From assembly GCA_944368155.1 (NCBI GenBank), contig CALVWW010000002.1:186001-250000 (forward strand): DNA of 64,000 bases, written 5' to 3'. Below, one piece after another: positions 34,176 through 42,097 of this stretch (position 1 is its first letter; each line of letters opens with the position of its first letter). The position numbers were made by a program, and so were the translations under genes. A model generated the notes under the pieces. The model was not told the DNA's origin. It saw nothing but the letters and a program-made list of their open reading frames with translations, and made no database searches. Source of the stretch: an uncultured Clostridia bacterium. GTDB taxonomy: Bacteria > Bacillota > Clostridia > Christensenellales > Borkfalkiaceae.

Positions 34176-34290
34176 TTAAAACCTCTTGCGTTTTAGTGAT
34201 TGCTATTATAACACACACCGAGCGTTCTGTCAAGGGTTTACATGCACATTAAAACGCAGCGGAGCCCGCTCCGGTTTTCCGATGGCAGCG

Positions 34291-34662
34291 TTAATTATCG
34301 CTCTTGTTTAAAATCTTATCCGAAAGAGCGATAACTTCGGCAGAGAACCTGCGCTTGCGGCTCTTTAAAACGGCGCTGTAGATGAAGTAGTTTGCCACGA
34401 CTATTATTATTCCCAATGCACCTACCGCGATGCCGAGAGGCATAAGGTTTGCCGTGCCGACGACCTGCATAGCTATGCACATGCCTACGCCGAGTACGAG
34501 CGAGCCTATAACGCCCAAGGTATAGGCAAGGATTTCTGCCGGGCGTTTAACCTTGCCGTCGAGCTTTCTGAGCTTTTCAATGTCGCTTTCGCCGCGTTCG
34601 CTGTAAGCTTCGCGGATATGCTCCGCAGTTTTCAACTCTTTCTCCTGATATGAAAATTCCAT
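34291..34662 (-). CDS. Hypothetical membrane protein with two helices
   Basis: A 123-residue protein: a charged N-terminal region (about residues 1-40), then two transmembrane helices (about 45-70 and 76-97) and a basic tail. The same layout occurs in small Firmicutes proteins sometimes mislabelled as dihydropteridine reductase; no catalytic motif is seen. AAGGAG abuts the first ATG (34671) but stands 9 nt before ATG 34662, which is therefore chosen. Confidence 0.7.
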   Translation of the reverse strand: MEFSYQEKELKTAEHIREAYSERGESDIEKLRKLDGKVKRPAEILAYTLGVIGSLVLGVGMCIAMQVVGTANLMPLGIAVGALGIIIVVANYFIYSAVLKSRKRRFSAEVIALSDKILNKSDN

Positions 34663-34796
34663 AACTTTCATCTCCTTGATTTAGTTTGTAACTGCATTAT
34701 ATCCGCACAATGTTTTTGTTTTTATAATCAACGGTAAATGTTATGTATTTATTTTGTTAAAAAAATATTAACAGGGCAACCGCTACGCCGGCCGGC

Positions 34797-35030
34797 CTAT
34801 TCCGCCGCTCTCTGAGCGCGCTTCTTCGCGCGGGAGATGAGCGCCGCCGGAAGGCTGACGACCGCAACCGCCGCAAGCACAATGTAAACGGGCAAACCGA
34901 GTATAAACTCTACAGCCACGCCGAGCACGGCGGCAATTACTGCAGCGGCCTTTTTTGCATTTTTGCGGCGCGCCGGCCCCTCGGCCACAGAGAGTTCACC
35001 GTTCTTTTCTTCGAGTTCGTATACCTTCAT
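34797..35030 (-). CDS. Small membrane protein
   Basis: A 77-residue protein with a polar N-terminus, a basic RRKNAKK stretch, then a hydrophobic region likely forming two short helices (about residues 27-66) and a basic C-terminus RAKKRAQR. AAGGAG is 7 nt before the ATG. It shares the opening MKV and general layout with its downstream neighbour. Function unknown. Confidence 0.65.
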   Translation of the reverse strand: MKVYELEEKNGELSVAEGPARRKNAKKAAAVIAAVLGVAVEFILGLPVYIVLAAVAVVSLPAALISRAKKRAQRAAE

Positions 35031-35237
35031 ACCTTACTCCTTCAATACAGCAGCCTGTATTTATTGTTATTACCATTATATGGCATAAATATTTAAATTT
35101 TTAAAAGGCTGAATAAAGGTTTTGTATATATTTTGTTAAAGGCGTGTTAAAACGGACGCCCCGCATTTTGAATCAAACAAAAAGCCGCAGGGTTGCAAAT
35201 CAACACACTCTGCGGCACAAATAAATTATATCCTTGT

Positions 35238-35849
35238 TCAAAGCAGACTGGCGAGAATGGCAAGGCTCGCCGCCACATCGATATTTCGCACGACCACGCT
35301 TTCGGGAGCCTTCAGCTGGACGGGGGCGAAGTTAAGTATGCCCTTTATGCCCGCTTGCACCAAACTGTCGCAAACAGCTTGCGCGGAAGAAGCAGGCACG
35401 GCAAGTATCGCAAGCACGGCGCCGCATCCGGCTACTCCGTCGCACAGGTCCTCGTCCGCGCGCACAGGCTTGCCGGCTACGCTTGTGCCGACCTTTTTGC
35501 TGTCGCTGTCGAAAGCCTCGACTATCTCTATGCCGTACTTTGAAAAGCCGCCGTATGCAAGCAGCGCGCTGCCAAGCCCGCCGACCCCGACGAGCACGGC
35601 GTTCTTTTTCTGATTGCAGCCGAGGTAATCCTCGATGGCGGCAATGAGCTGCGCGCGGACATACCCCACCTTGGGACGGCCCGAGCTGTTCGTATATGCA
35701 AGGTCCTTTCTCACAAGGACCTCGCCCATGCCGAGAGCGGCGGCTATCGCGCCGGAGGATATGTATTTATCTCCCTCGGGCAAAGATTTTAAATAGTTGA
35801 GGTATACGGGAAGTCTCTGAAGGGAAATTTCGGGAATATCTTTTATCAT
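35238..35849 (-). CDS. rex: Redox-sensing transcriptional repressor Rex
   Basis: A 203-residue Rex. The N-terminal winged helix shows PEISLQRLPVYLNYLKSL and ISSGAIAAALGMGEVLVRKDLAY (recognition helix); the NADH-binding Rossmann domain has VLVGVGGLGSALL, then EAFDSDSKKVG and the C-terminal swapped helix. Rex represses fermentation and respiration genes when NADH is low. It overlaps the ROK kinase gene by 4 nt. No perfect Rex box was found in its own neighbourhood. Confidence 0.95.
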   Translation of the reverse strand: MIKDIPEISLQRLPVYLNYLKSLPEGDKYISSGAIAAALGMGEVLVRKDLAYTNSSGRPKVGYVRAQLIAAIEDYLGCNQKKNAVLVGVGGLGSALLAYGGFSKYGIEIVEAFDSDSKKVGTSVAGKPVRADEDLCDGVAGCGAVLAILAVPASSAQAVCDSLVQAGIKGILNFAPVQLKAPESVVVRNIDVAASLAILASLL

Positions 35850-36796
35850 AGCGCAATCCTCATCGCCAGTGCCGCCGCGCCGTAAGCGCCGGCCTTGCTG
35901 CCGAGCGACGCCCTAACTATCTTTACGGGAGCATATTCCGTGCCGCCGAAAAGCTCTTTATCCACAAGTTTCTGCAAAGGTTCGGTAAGTTTTTCGCCCT
36001 GTTCGGAAACGCCGCCGCCCAGCATTATTATTTCGGGACGGAATATGTTGGCAAGGTTTGCAATTCCGCAGGCGAGATACTTCAGGTACCAGTCCACGAC
36101 CTCTTTGGCGTCGATATCGCTGTCGGCAAACTCAAACGCCGTTTTGCCGTTGGCTGTTTCGGCGGTATATTTTGTCCACATAGCCGAGCGGGGATTTTCC
36201 TCCATCTGAAGTTTTGTGCGCCTGATGAGCGCCGTTGCCGAGCAATAAGCCTCAAAGCACCCCCTCCTGCCGCAAGTGCAGTGGTCGCCGTGGCGCTCTA
36301 AGACCATATGGCCTATCTCGGCGCCGGCCGAAGCATGTCCTTCAAAAAGTTTGCCGTCGATAATAATTCCGCCGCCTACCCCCGTGCCTAACGTGACCAA
36401 TATACTGTCTTTATAATTTTTGCCGGCGCCGAACCTCGCCTCGCCGAGAGCGGCGGCATTGGCGTCGTTTGTCACCTTTACGCTCACACCTATGCGCTTT
36501 TCAAGCTCCTCCGCGAGGGGAAAATTGCGCAAGTTAAGATTGCCCGAGAAAACGAGCACGCCGCGGGAACTGTCTATAACTCCGGGGCAACCGACTCCTA
36601 TATGCACATCGTCCCTGCTTGCGCCGCACCTGGCAATCATTGAGAGCGCAAGTTCGGCAATCGAATCGCACATGGCGGCGCCGCCGCGCTCCGAGCCTGT
36701 GACTACGGCGTCCTCGCATAGGGCGTTGCCGTCGCTGTCGAGCACGATTCCCTTTACCGTCATGCCGCCTATATCTATACCTACATAATATTCCAT
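35846..36796 (-). CDS. ROK-family sugar kinase, glucokinase type
   Basis: A 316-residue ROK kinase. GIDIGGMTVKG is the phosphate-1 loop, NDANAAALGEARFGAG the ATP/sugar contact with the catalytic Asp, TLGTGVGGGIIIDGKL the phosphate-2 loop and CTCGRRGCFEAYCSA the zinc-binding ROK signature; EIGHM binds the sugar. The glucokinase assignment rests on overall resemblance to Firmicutes GlcK; other hexoses are possible. GGAG precedes the ATG, and the gene is co-translated with rex, linking sugar phosphorylation to redox control. Confidence 0.88.
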   Translation of the reverse strand: MEYYVGIDIGGMTVKGIVLDSDGNALCEDAVVTGSERGGAAMCDSIAELALSMIARCGASRDDVHIGVGCPGVIDSSRGVLVFSGNLNLRNFPLAEELEKRIGVSVKVTNDANAAALGEARFGAGKNYKDSILVTLGTGVGGGIIIDGKLFEGHASAGAEIGHMVLERHGDHCTCGRRGCFEAYCSATALIRRTKLQMEENPRSAMWTKYTAETANGKTAFEFADSDIDAKEVVDWYLKYLACGIANLANIFRPEIIMLGGGVSEQGEKLTEPLQKLVDKELFGGTEYAPVKIVRASLGSKAGAYGAAALAMRIAL

Positions 36797-36980
36797 ATCA
36801 AAACTCCCCGCAGCGCCGACGCAGCAATAAACTTTGCGCCCGCCGCCCGAATAAGTAATTAATTACTTATATAGTTTACTATTCAGGCGGCAGATTTGTC
36901 AAGTATATCGAAAAAGAGTAACATAATTTGTTAATTTGAATGAGAAAAAGGCACAAAAATTTCTTCAAAAACAAGAAAAA

Positions 36981-37023
36981 ACAGGTGCGCCGCCGCTCGG
37001 GCTTTTTGCCCGAGCGGCGGCGC
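36981..37023 (-). terminator. Terminator of the MacB-like transporter gene
   Basis: GCGCCGCCGCTCGGGC pairs perfectly over 16 bp with its mirror around a 5-nt loop; the minus strand continues ACCTGTTTTTTC. Confidence 0.85.
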
Positions 37024-37044
37024 GAATGTAAGTCAACTATATTA

Positions 37045-39339
37045 TCAACCTTCCCTGAGAAAGCGGGCCGCACTCTTTTTTACGGCACTCAGATATACAA
37101 ACAGCGCACCGAAACCAAACGCAAGAGCCGCAGCGCCGACCGCCACAGCGAGACAGACAGGGGCAAAATACACCGTCATGGCGCCCGCCACCGAGAATGC
37201 CGCCGCGTTCCATGCAGGTATAGCCGCGACGGACACAACCGCCCCGGCAACGAGGGACGCCGCCACCGCCATGCACAGCTGGCAGAAAAATACCGCCGAA
37301 GCACGCACAGCCGAAAGCCCGAACGAACGCAGAATACCAACCTCGCGCCCGCACTTTGCAAAGGAGTAAGCGGCGTAGAAGGCGAGCGCCGCAAGAGCGC
37401 ACACCGCCGATACCGCGCACACTATAAAGAGGATATCGGCTATACTGTCGAACCACCCGAGCGCTTCGGAAATGTTTTCGGTGAGGTAGGAGCTCTCCGA
37501 AAAGCCCGCCTCTTTCAGTTCACGCACGTCGCTTTCGCTGTATTCGGGCAGACATATGCCGCTTCTTCCGTTCATCCGCCACTCGCCGAATTTCATTATG
37601 AGGTCGAGCGCGTCCCCGTCGGAGAGCACGCAATAATTCATATACATGGTATCGAACACGCCCGTCACCGTGAATGTGTACGGCACGAAACTGCCGTCGG
37701 GCGCAATAAAAGTATAAGTAATTTGGGTACCGAGCACGGCATCTGTTCCGCCGTTCTGCGAGGCGTACCTCTCCGAAACGTACATTTCGCCCGCCTGCGG
37801 TCCGTTTTCGCCGTATACGGGCGCGAAGTACATTGAATTATCTTTAACCAGCGAATATGCGCCCAGGCGGAGCTCGCCGTAGCCGCCGTTTACTCCCGGC
37901 GTCCTCAGGCGCGTGGTGCAAAGTTGCCCGTATTCGGCCGAAATGAACTGCAGGAACGCGGACTCGGGCATTATCACCCTGTTCTCGAAGTCGCCGCGCG
38001 ACTCTAAGCCGGACAGCATGTTGGCCTCGTATGCCTCGCTCGCGGCGGAATATATGCAGGATATGGTAAAGCCGCCCGCCTGCATGCCTATCATATCGGC
38101 AATGTTATCCACGCCGAAGCCGTCTTTGTGCGCCTCGGCGGACACGGAGCTTATCGCAATGCCGCCGCTTAAATCGGCAGAGCCGTATAAAACGGGAAAA
38201 AAGCAGGTATCGGACACATATACGCGCCTCACCGTTATATCTCCGCTCAACGAATCGGCGGGCACGCTGAGCATGCCGCCGCTTATATCAACGAACGGAA
38301 CGGCGCCGTATTTTTCGCCGAACTCTTCTATCTGCCCGTCGGTTATTGGCGAAGTATCGCCGCCGTTCACCGTGGAGTTGAGGTAGTAGTCGCCGTAGTC
38401 GACGAAGTCCTTCTTCAAATCTAAACTTAAGGAACCGTCGGCCCTGACCGCCGAGCTGCTTGCCCGTATATCGTCCGAGAAGAAGATATTCGAACAAGTG
38501 GCGAGCGAAAATATACACACGACGAGAAACACCATCGTAAGCGCCACAGCCACCGCAGTGCGGCGGAGCGTTTTGCCCGCCAGCCAAAAGGCCGTTTTTG
38601 CGGCGAAGCGTGGCGCACAATTGTTTATTGAGCCGCTCAGCGCGGCGCCGTCCGCTTTTACCACGGGCGGCGCCGCATTTGACTGTTGTTCAGCGGCCTG
38701 CGCGCCTCTTTTATATTCGTCCTTTTGAATATCGGAAACTACGGCACCGCGCTTTAAAAATATTATACGGTCGGCAATATCCTCAAAATATCCGCGATCG
38801 TGCGTGGAGACGATAACCAGCCTTTCATGCGAAATTTCCTTTAAAAGCCCCGCCGCCATACGGCAGTTCTCTTCGTCGAGATTTGCCGTCGGCTCGTCGG
38901 CGAACAGCACGGGGCGGTTGGCCATGGCGGCGCGCAAAATTGCGGCGCGCTGCACCTCGCCGAAGGAGAGTTCCGAAGGTTTACGCTTTAAAAGGCCGGC
39001 AAGGCCGAACTGTTCCGCCTGCACGCGAAAATCGCTGCACTTTCCGGGAAACATTCTGTTTACGAGTTCAAAATTCTCCTCCACGGTGAGGCTGTCTGAA
39101 AGCCTGCCGCCCTGAAAGACAAACGAAGCGTAATTTTTGCCGTACGAGCACTCCACCTCTCCCGAAGAGGGTGTATCGGTGCCGGCAAGTATGCTTAAAA
39201 TGGTGGTCTTTCCGCAGCCACTCTCGCCGCAGACGAGCACAAGCCCGCATTCGCCGAATTCAATCGAGCAGGGCGCAAGCGCCGTGACCTCGCCGCGTTT
39301 TGTTATGTATGTTTTACTTATATCTGTCGCTTTAAGCAT
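37045..39339 (-). CDS. MacB-like ABC transporter, ATPase and permease in one chain
   Basis: A 764-residue fusion. Residues 1-~205 are the ATPase: Walker A GESGCGKTT, signature LSFGEVQRAAILRA, Walker B PVLFADEPTANLD and H-loop VSTHD. After a linker comes TM1 (VAVALTMVFLVVCIFSLATC), a ~300-residue extracellular domain and three C-terminal helices with the FtsX motif CGREVGILRSFGLSAVRA. This is the MacB layout with order ATPase-permease, used to export or sense peptides and surface molecules. It begins 13 bp after the exported AT-rich protein, so the two probably form an operon. Confidence 0.88.
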   Translation of the reverse strand: MLKATDISKTYITKRGEVTALAPCSIEFGECGLVLVCGESGCGKTTILSILAGTDTPSSGEVECSYGKNYASFVFQGGRLSDSLTVEENFELVNRMFPGKCSDFRVQAEQFGLAGLLKRKPSELSFGEVQRAAILRAAMANRPVLFADEPTANLDEENCRMAAGLLKEISHERLVIVSTHDRGYFEDIADRIIFLKRGAVVSDIQKDEYKRGAQAAEQQSNAAPPVVKADGAALSGSINNCAPRFAAKTAFWLAGKTLRRTAVAVALTMVFLVVCIFSLATCSNIFFSDDIRASSSAVRADGSLSLDLKKDFVDYGDYYLNSTVNGGDTSPITDGQIEEFGEKYGAVPFVDISGGMLSVPADSLSGDITVRRVYVSDTCFFPVLYGSADLSGGIAISSVSAEAHKDGFGVDNIADMIGMQAGGFTISCIYSAASEAYEANMLSGLESRGDFENRVIMPESAFLQFISAEYGQLCTTRLRTPGVNGGYGELRLGAYSLVKDNSMYFAPVYGENGPQAGEMYVSERYASQNGGTDAVLGTQITYTFIAPDGSFVPYTFTVTGVFDTMYMNYCVLSDGDALDLIMKFGEWRMNGRSGICLPEYSESDVRELKEAGFSESSYLTENISEALGWFDSIADILFIVCAVSAVCALAALAFYAAYSFAKCGREVGILRSFGLSAVRASAVFFCQLCMAVAASLVAGAVVSVAAIPAWNAAAFSVAGAMTVYFAPVCLAVAVGAAALAFGFGALFVYLSAVKKSAARFLREG

Positions 39340-39352
39340 ATTTTATACCTAA

Positions 39353-40150
39353 TTATTGTCCAGTAATTTTGCTACCACAGTAAAATTTAATATTCTCTGG
39401 ATAAGTTTCCTCTCCATAATAAAGACTGCTGGTAAAATCAACCATGAATGTGTCAGAATCGGAGTCATAGTTTGGATTAGAATTAAAATCCACTTTAAAG
39501 ATGACAGCTATTTTTCTTATAATTTCACCATGATATGGAGAAACAATGCCCGCTGAAGAAGGGGAATACCAATTTAATACATATTGCACACCTGTACGTT
39601 GCATATCAGTTGTTGTATCTTCAACATTATTATATGTATAACAGAGCATATCAATATTTGGATAAGTTCTTCCTACATCAAAGCTATATCCAGCAAAAAT
39701 ATTTTCACCATTTATACCTATTTCAATTGTTTCAGACACAGTAGAAGAGCCACCATATGATTCTGTAGGAGAATAAGTAACAAGCTCAGAATCTTTACCA
39801 TCAAGATGATATATGTCGATTACCATCTGATTATTTTTTGCTTTGCTGTGTGAAGCACAAATTCTTGCCTCAATAAATAAGGCAGTATACGTCTGATTAT
39901 CTGCAGCATATAAATTATATTTACCTACCCACAAAGACATATTGCCTAAAGTTGTACCGCCATTTTTTATTACCTTATTATTTACAGACTTATCTGTTGA
40001 GTAATTAAACCCTTCAATATTGAACCCCTTTAAGGCCGCATATTCTCTGCTTGCATTTACACTTAATACATTAGTGAAAATAATTGAAGCCATTACAATA
40101 ATTGCAACCAATAAACTAACTATAGCAATAATTTTTCTTTTTATTGTCAT
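39353..40150 (-). CDS. AT-rich exported or membrane-anchored protein, unknown function
   Basis: A 265-residue protein with an N-terminal hydrophobic helix (about residues 8-30, IIAIVSLLVAIIVMASIIFTNVL) after MTIKRK, serving as signal peptide or anchor; VNASRE could be a cleavage region. The rest is beta-rich, low in charged clusters, with many Asn, Ser and Tyr. I recognise no family. Its codons are clearly richer in A and T than those of its neighbours, which suggests recent transfer. GGGGGT lies before the ATG. The MacB-like transporter follows at 13 bp, so it may be that transporter's substrate or partner. Confidence 0.75.
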   Translation of the reverse strand: MTIKRKIIAIVSLLVAIIVMASIIFTNVLSVNASREYAALKGFNIEGFNYSTDKSVNNKVIKNGGTTLGNMSLWVGKYNLYAADNQTYTALFIEARICASHSKAKNNQMVIDIYHLDGKDSELVTYSPTESYGGSSTVSETIEIGINGENIFAGYSFDVGRTYPNIDMLCYTYNNVEDTTTDMQRTGVQYVLNWYSPSSAGIVSPYHGEIIRKIAVIFKVDFNSNPNYDSDSDTFMVDFTSSLYYGEETYPENIKFYCGSKITGQ

Positions 40151-40296
40151 AAAATACCCCCAATTGAATTATTATTTTTATTATACATTTTAAAATAATC
40201 AATGTAAACAATATAAAGTATCACAAATGTAATAAGTCTGTAATAAATTTGTAAAACCTTACTTTACCTCTATTGTACTTAATAGTATGATTTATC

Positions 40297-40350
40297 AAAA
40301 TATTAAACAGTGCGGTTGCTTTTAAAAGCAGCCGCACTGTTTAATATTTT
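40297..40350. terminator. Terminator after dut, 27-nt arms
   Basis: Two 27-nt arms pair with one G-U in RNA (core ACAGTGCGGTTGC / GCAGCCGCACTGT) and end in A4/T4 tails. It lies 17 nt past the dut stop and can act in both directions. Confidence 0.85.
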
Positions 40351-40367
40351 TACTCATAAAACAACAT

Positions 40368-40805
40368 TTAATTTTTGCCCGTAGAGCCGAAGCCGCCCGC
40401 GCCGCGCACCGTTTCGGAGAGTTCGGCACGCTCTTCGAACACGGCGGTGATATAGGGCGTTATGACGAGCTGGGCAATTCTGTCGCCCGGGGCGACAGTG
40501 CGCTCCTCCTTTGAATGATTGAATAGCGCGACTTTTACCTCGCCGCGGTAGTCGCAATCAACGACGCCCACTTTATTTGCGGGCGCAAGCCCCTGCTTTG
40601 TGGCAAGGCCGCTGCGAGCATATATCAGGCCGGCGAAACCTACGGGCAGCTCCAGGGCAATTCCCGTGGGAATTATAACCGTTTCCCCCGCGGGAATTTT
40701 TACTTCTTCACCGAGGCAGGCATATAAATCTGCGCCGGCTGCATACTCGCTTCCGTACACGGGAATTTTTGCATTTTTGTCGAGCTTTTGTATTTTTACT
40801 TTCAT
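40368..40805 (-). CDS. dut: dUTP diphosphatase
   Basis: A 145-residue trimeric dUTPase, hydrolysing dUTP to dUMP. All five motifs are present: AAGADLYA, YARSGLATKQG, GVVDCDYRGEV, GDRIAQLVI and the C-terminal RGAGGFGSTG arm. AGAGGAT lies before the ATG. It follows the NrdG-GNAT gene on the same strand with a ~46-bp gap, so deoxynucleotide synthesis and cleanup are probably transcribed together. Confidence 0.96.
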   Translation of the reverse strand: MKVKIQKLDKNAKIPVYGSEYAAGADLYACLGEEVKIPAGETVIIPTGIALELPVGFAGLIYARSGLATKQGLAPANKVGVVDCDYRGEVKVALFNHSKEERTVAPGDRIAQLVITPYITAVFEERAELSETVRGAGGFGSTGKN

Positions 40806-40851
40806 AAATTATCCTCTGCGCAAACAGCACGGACGGCACATTTTGCCGCGG

Positions 40852-41847
40852 CTATTTATTTCCTTTGGTCTTTTCATATACCAGCAATGTATTTGCGCCC
40901 TCCTTTTCCGAGCGCACGTACTTCATGCCCAGTCCCTTTGCGAGCGCCAGCGACGGAGCATTGCGCTCGTCTACCGCGGCGGTGAACTTATAGGCTCCAA
41001 GCTCTGTCAGGGCGTGGTCGAACACGGCGTTTACCGCTTCGTACGCGTAACCCAAACCGTGATAATCTCTGTGGAATATCCAGCCCGCCTCGAACCGGCG
41101 CTCGCCAAGCGGCTTCAACAGAATATATCCTATAAGTTTTTCGCAATCTTTCAGTTCTACGGCGAAGACGTTGTCGTTGCCGACGCAGTTGCCGCGCAAA
41201 AATTCCGCCGTTTTTTCGCGGCTGAACGGCGGTTCGACATATTGCATAGTCTGCCCGTCGCCGAGAATTTCAAACAGTCCGTCGCCGTCATGCGGAGTAA
41301 ACGCGCGCACATAGAGCCTGTCGGTTTCGGCCATCATCCGGACCAGTTCATCCCGTTCGAGCGACTGGCGGACAAGTATAATGCGCTGATTGGATGAGCC
41401 GCGGAATAAAAGTTCAGGGTTTTTAAGCGCCTCGACAAATCTCCCGTCGACAAGCACGTCGATACAACGCAAAAGCCGCATAGTCACATCAGGGTCACCC
41501 TTTTTGCCTGTCAGCAGGTCGGCCTCAAAGTCGTAACCCGTCCATGCCCACACCGATTTTTCGGGAAAGATTTTTTTTATCCGCTCCATAAAATCAACAA
41601 GCGCGAGCTGATTTTCAGGCTCGAACGGGTCGCCGCCCAAAAGAGAAAAGCCCTTGATATACGAGGGCTCCAGCCCCTTTAAAATTTTATCCTCGACCTC
41701 GGGCGTGAAGGGCTGTCCATATGCAAAATCCCATGTTTCAGGGTTGAAACAGTTTTTGCAGTGATTGCGGCAGCCGCTTACATACAGCGAAACACGCACA
41801 CCCGGCCCGTTGGCTATATCGTAATATTTAATATTTGCATAGTTCAT
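40852..41847 (-). CDS. Anaerobic RNR activase fused to a GNAT acetyltransferase
   Basis: A 331-residue two-domain protein. Residues 1-~165 are NrdG, the radical-SAM activase that installs the glycyl radical on NrdD: NYANIKYYDIANGPGVRVSLYVSGC, the iron-sulfur motif CRNHCKNC (CxxxCxxC), GFSLLGGDPFEPEN and VWAWTGYDFE. From about residue 180 a GNAT fold follows: RLYVRAFTPHDGDGLFEILGD, then GWIFHRDYHGLGYAYEAVNAVFDHAL (acetyl-CoA loop) and NAPSLALAKGLGMKYV, the RimJ/RimL type. A single uninterrupted frame joins them. ATG 41847 fits the NrdG start better than 41868. NrdD is encoded ~250 bp upstream. Confidence 0.92.
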   Translation of the reverse strand: MNYANIKYYDIANGPGVRVSLYVSGCRNHCKNCFNPETWDFAYGQPFTPEVEDKILKGLEPSYIKGFSLLGGDPFEPENQLALVDFMERIKKIFPEKSVWAWTGYDFEADLLTGKKGDPDVTMRLLRCIDVLVDGRFVEALKNPELLFRGSSNQRIILVRQSLERDELVRMMAETDRLYVRAFTPHDGDGLFEILGDGQTMQYVEPPFSREKTAEFLRGNCVGNDNVFAVELKDCEKLIGYILLKPLGERRFEAGWIFHRDYHGLGYAYEAVNAVFDHALTELGAYKFTAAVDERNAPSLALAKGLGMKYVRSEKEGANTLLVYEKTKGNK

Positions 41848-41978
41848 AATAGCACCCTGTTTATGCAAAATTTATTGCTGAATTACAAACGCGGCGCGCA
41901 TATCACTTTTTGCATATGCGCGCCGCGCGTTAAAAACTATTTTTTACCTTATAAAACTCTCATAGTGACCTCGGAGAT

Positions 41979-42077
41979 GCGAGCAGTACGCGGAGCCGGC
42001 GGAACGCCGCGAAGGAGCTTACTTAAGCGTAAGTGACTGAGCGGAACCGTAACAGCGACAATGTAATGCGACGCATA
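41979..42077 (+). repeat. Second dispersed element family, copy D
   Basis: It starts GCGAGCAGTAC and ends near GCGACGCATAT, 99 nt. It contains hairpins CGGCG-GAA-CGCCG and CTTAC-TTAAGC-GTAAG, and its ends can pair (ATGCG/GCA/TAC with GTA/TGC/CGCAT). The copy at 49687-49786 is similar throughout. It fills the gap between nrdD and the NrdG-GNAT gene. Confidence 0.65.
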
Positions 42078-42097
42078 TACGAGGGCAGGCGGAGTAA

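Noticed and set aside
34750-34775. Rex-like palindrome TGTTAA-N7-TTAACA near rex.
   Set aside because: The spacing is not that of Rex boxes (N4-type), and the position suits no promoter of a redox gene.
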